Source: an uncultured Clostridia bacterium
Lineage (GTDB): Bacteria > Bacillota > Clostridia > Oscillospirales > Ruminococcaceae
Direction: 5' to 3'
DNA length: 5,655 bases
Assembly (NCBI GenBank): GCA_947165805.1
Contig: CAMVBT010000171.1
Coordinates: forward strand, 1-5,655
Part shown: positions 4,443 to 5,655 of the stretch, piece after piece
Numbering within the stretch: the first letter of the stretch is position 1
Layout of the letters: each line of letters starts with the position of its first letter
Notes under the pieces: generated by a model
What the model was told of the DNA's origin: nothing
Databases searched by the model: none
Seen by the model: the letters and a program-made list of their open reading frames with translations, nothing else
Made by a program: the position numbers and the translations under genes

Positions 4443-5655
4443 ACGGTATCTCACTGCTGATCAGGCGCATAACGCTTATAATACTGATCTTCCTGCTGCT
4501 TTTCCTGTGCATCGTAAGGCTCATCAGTATGCAGATAGTTGAGGGCGGGGAATACTTCGCACTGACCGAGAAGAACTACACCGCGGTGCAGGAGATCACC
4601 GCCACCCGCGGACAGATATTCGACAGCAGGGGCCGCCTTATGACAGGGAACAGGGCGGTCTACAGGATAATCGTGCAGAAGGCCTTCCTGCCGTCGTCCT
4701 CGCAGAACGAGATCCTGCTTCGCGCTGTGAAGGAGCTCCGGGACTGCGGCGAGAAGTGGAACGACACGGTGCCGATAACCTACACCGAGCCGTTTGAGTT
4801 CACTACGGAGGATCCCGAAAAGCTGCGGGCTTTCAAGGCGTTCATCATCGTCAATCCCGCCGCGACAGTCGATAACTGCATTTCCGCGCTGTCGAAAAAG
4901 TATAAGATCGACACCTCGGCGCACACTCCGGAGGAAGTAAGGCTCATCGGCGGAGTGAGGTATGAAATGGAGAAGCGGGACTTCTCCTACGAGAACCGCT
5001 TTACCCTTGCGGACGACGTTTCTGTGGACGCGGTTATAAGGATAAAGGAGCTCGGCATAAAGCTGCCGGGAGTTGACGCTATCGAAGAGAGCGCGAGGGA
5101 ATACATCGTCACGGATATCGCTCCGCACGTCCTCGGCTCGGTAGGTGCCGTGTCCGCAGAGGAATACGCTTCCCTGAAGCATGAAGGCTACAGCTACAAC
5201 GACTATATCGGAAAATACGGCACCGAGAACGCTATGGAGAGCGTCCTGCGCGGCACGAACGGCGAACGCACCATAGTGCGTGATTCCCACGGGGTAGCCG
5301 TGTCCGACACGGTGACGAAGGAGGTCATAGCTGGCAGCAGCGTGAAGCTGACAATAGATTCCGACGAGCAGGCGGTGCTCCAGACGATACTCGCGAACCA
5401 CATCAACTGGCTGCGCAATTCGGCGGACAGAGGCAAGAACTGCGAAGCCGGAGCCGTCGTGGTGCTGAACGCGAAAACGGGAGCCGTGCTTGGCATGGCG
5501 ACATATCCGACCTACGACCTGAAACAGTCTGTCGAGGACTATGCCTCGGTGATAGCGCTGCCCGGCAGTCCTATGCTCAACCGCTGCACCTACGGGCTTT
5601 ACAGACCCGGCTCGGCTTTCAAGACCATAACCGCAGCGGACGGCCTGATAACCGG
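4439..5655 (+). CDS. mrdA: Class B penicillin-binding protein, PBP2/MrdA type (3' truncated by the window)
   Basis: This is an elongasome D,D-transpeptidase that cross-links peptidoglycan outside the membrane. The visible 405 codons begin with TTG, overlapping the mreD stop as TTGA; the frame then stays open to the end of the window. Residues 1-10 are short and basic, about 11-30 form the membrane anchor (ITLIILIFLLLFLCIV), and the dimerisation/pedestal domain follows, with ATRGQIFDSRGRLMTGNRAVY (from residue 55). Then come VLGSVGAVSAEEY (231-243), YNDYIGKYGTE (253-263) and SVLRGTNGERTI (268-279). The transpeptidase domain opens at SSVKLTIDSDEQAVL (300-314) and AGAVVVLNAKTGAVLGMATY (337-356), and includes NRCTYGLYRPGSAFK, giving the SxxK motif with nucleophile S392 and K395 (SAFK where STFK is commonest). 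The SxN and KTG motifs lie beyond the window. Position after mreBCD favours PBP2 over the divisome enzyme PBP3/FtsI or a sporulation SpoVD. The large opposite-strand reading frame here is a shadow. Confidence 0.9.
   Translation, partial: MNGISLLIRRITLIILIFLLLFLCIVRLISMQIVEGGEYFALTEKNYTAVQEITATRGQIFDSRGRLMTGNRAVYRIIVQKAFLPSSSQNEILLRAVKELRDCGEKWNDTVPITYTEPFEFTTEDPEKLRAFKAFIIVNPAATVDNCISALSKKYKIDTSAHTPEEVRLIGGVRYEMEKRDFSYENRFTLADDVSVDAVIRIKELGIKLPGVDAIEESAREYIVTDIAPHVLGSVGAVSAEEYASLKHEGYSYNDYIGKYGTENAMESVLRGTNGERTIVRDSHGVAVSDTVTKEVIAGSSVKLTIDSDEQAVLQTILANHINWLRNSADRGKNCEAGAVVVLNAKTGAVLGMATYPTYDLKQSVEDYASVIALPGSPMLNRCTYGLYRPGSAFKTITAADGLIT

Noticed and set aside
4451..5401. Reading frame of 316 residues on the minus strand over the PBP gene
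   Set aside because: The + strand TTG-started frame carries all PBP motifs with a good ribosome binding site; the opposite frame shows no family features.

Overview
The window looks like chromosomal core-genome DNA of a low-to-mid-GC Gram-positive bacterium, most likely a Clostridia-type Firmicute (Oscillospirales/Ruminococcus-like is my best guess). The reasons are a moderately GC-rich coding sequence with heavy use of ATA isoleucine codons, strong GGAGG-type ribosome binding sites, the Firmicute style of MreC and of the penicillin-binding protein, and an RNA-like AT-rich heptad repeat between genes. No phage, plasmid, CRISPR, tRNA or rRNA signal was seen. All recognisable genes lie on the + strand. 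Taxonomy is inference from sequence style only.

Block 1 (1-1599) is a tightly packed gene run: the 3' end of recN (DNA repair ATPase), a short protein equivalent to only the C-terminal part of U32 family proteins, and dut (dUTPase). The junctions are a one-base gap (TGAtATG) and a one-base overlap (TAATG), so this is almost certainly one transcript whose promoter is upstream of the window. Bases 1600-1763 hold no gene. They contain interleaved inverted repeats and then a near-consensus extended -10 promoter that starts the next transcript.

Block 2 (1764-5655) is the rod-shape/elongasome cluster: mreB, mreC, mreD and the start of an mrdA-type class B penicillin-binding protein (PBP2). MreB filaments, the MreC/MreD membrane proteins and the PBP2 transpeptidase work together in lateral-wall peptidoglycan synthesis. 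mreC, mreD and the PBP gene are translationally coupled (TAAtATG, then a TTGA overlap in which the PBP gene starts with TTG). The PBP gene runs off the end of the window just after its SxxK active-site motif.

The least ordinary part is 2784-3001. mreB is followed at once by a strong Rho-independent terminator. Next comes an AT-rich, non-coding, MITE-like or REP-like inverted repeat of about 140 bases, with 17-base perfect arms built from the 7-mer RAATGCA. It stops about 20 bases short of the mreC start. mreB is therefore transcriptionally separated from mreCD-PBP2 by a terminator plus a probable repeat element, and I find no convincing promoter for mreC. I see no evidence of a wholly new system in this window; this intergenic element and the stand-alone U32 half-protein are the two items most worth following up.
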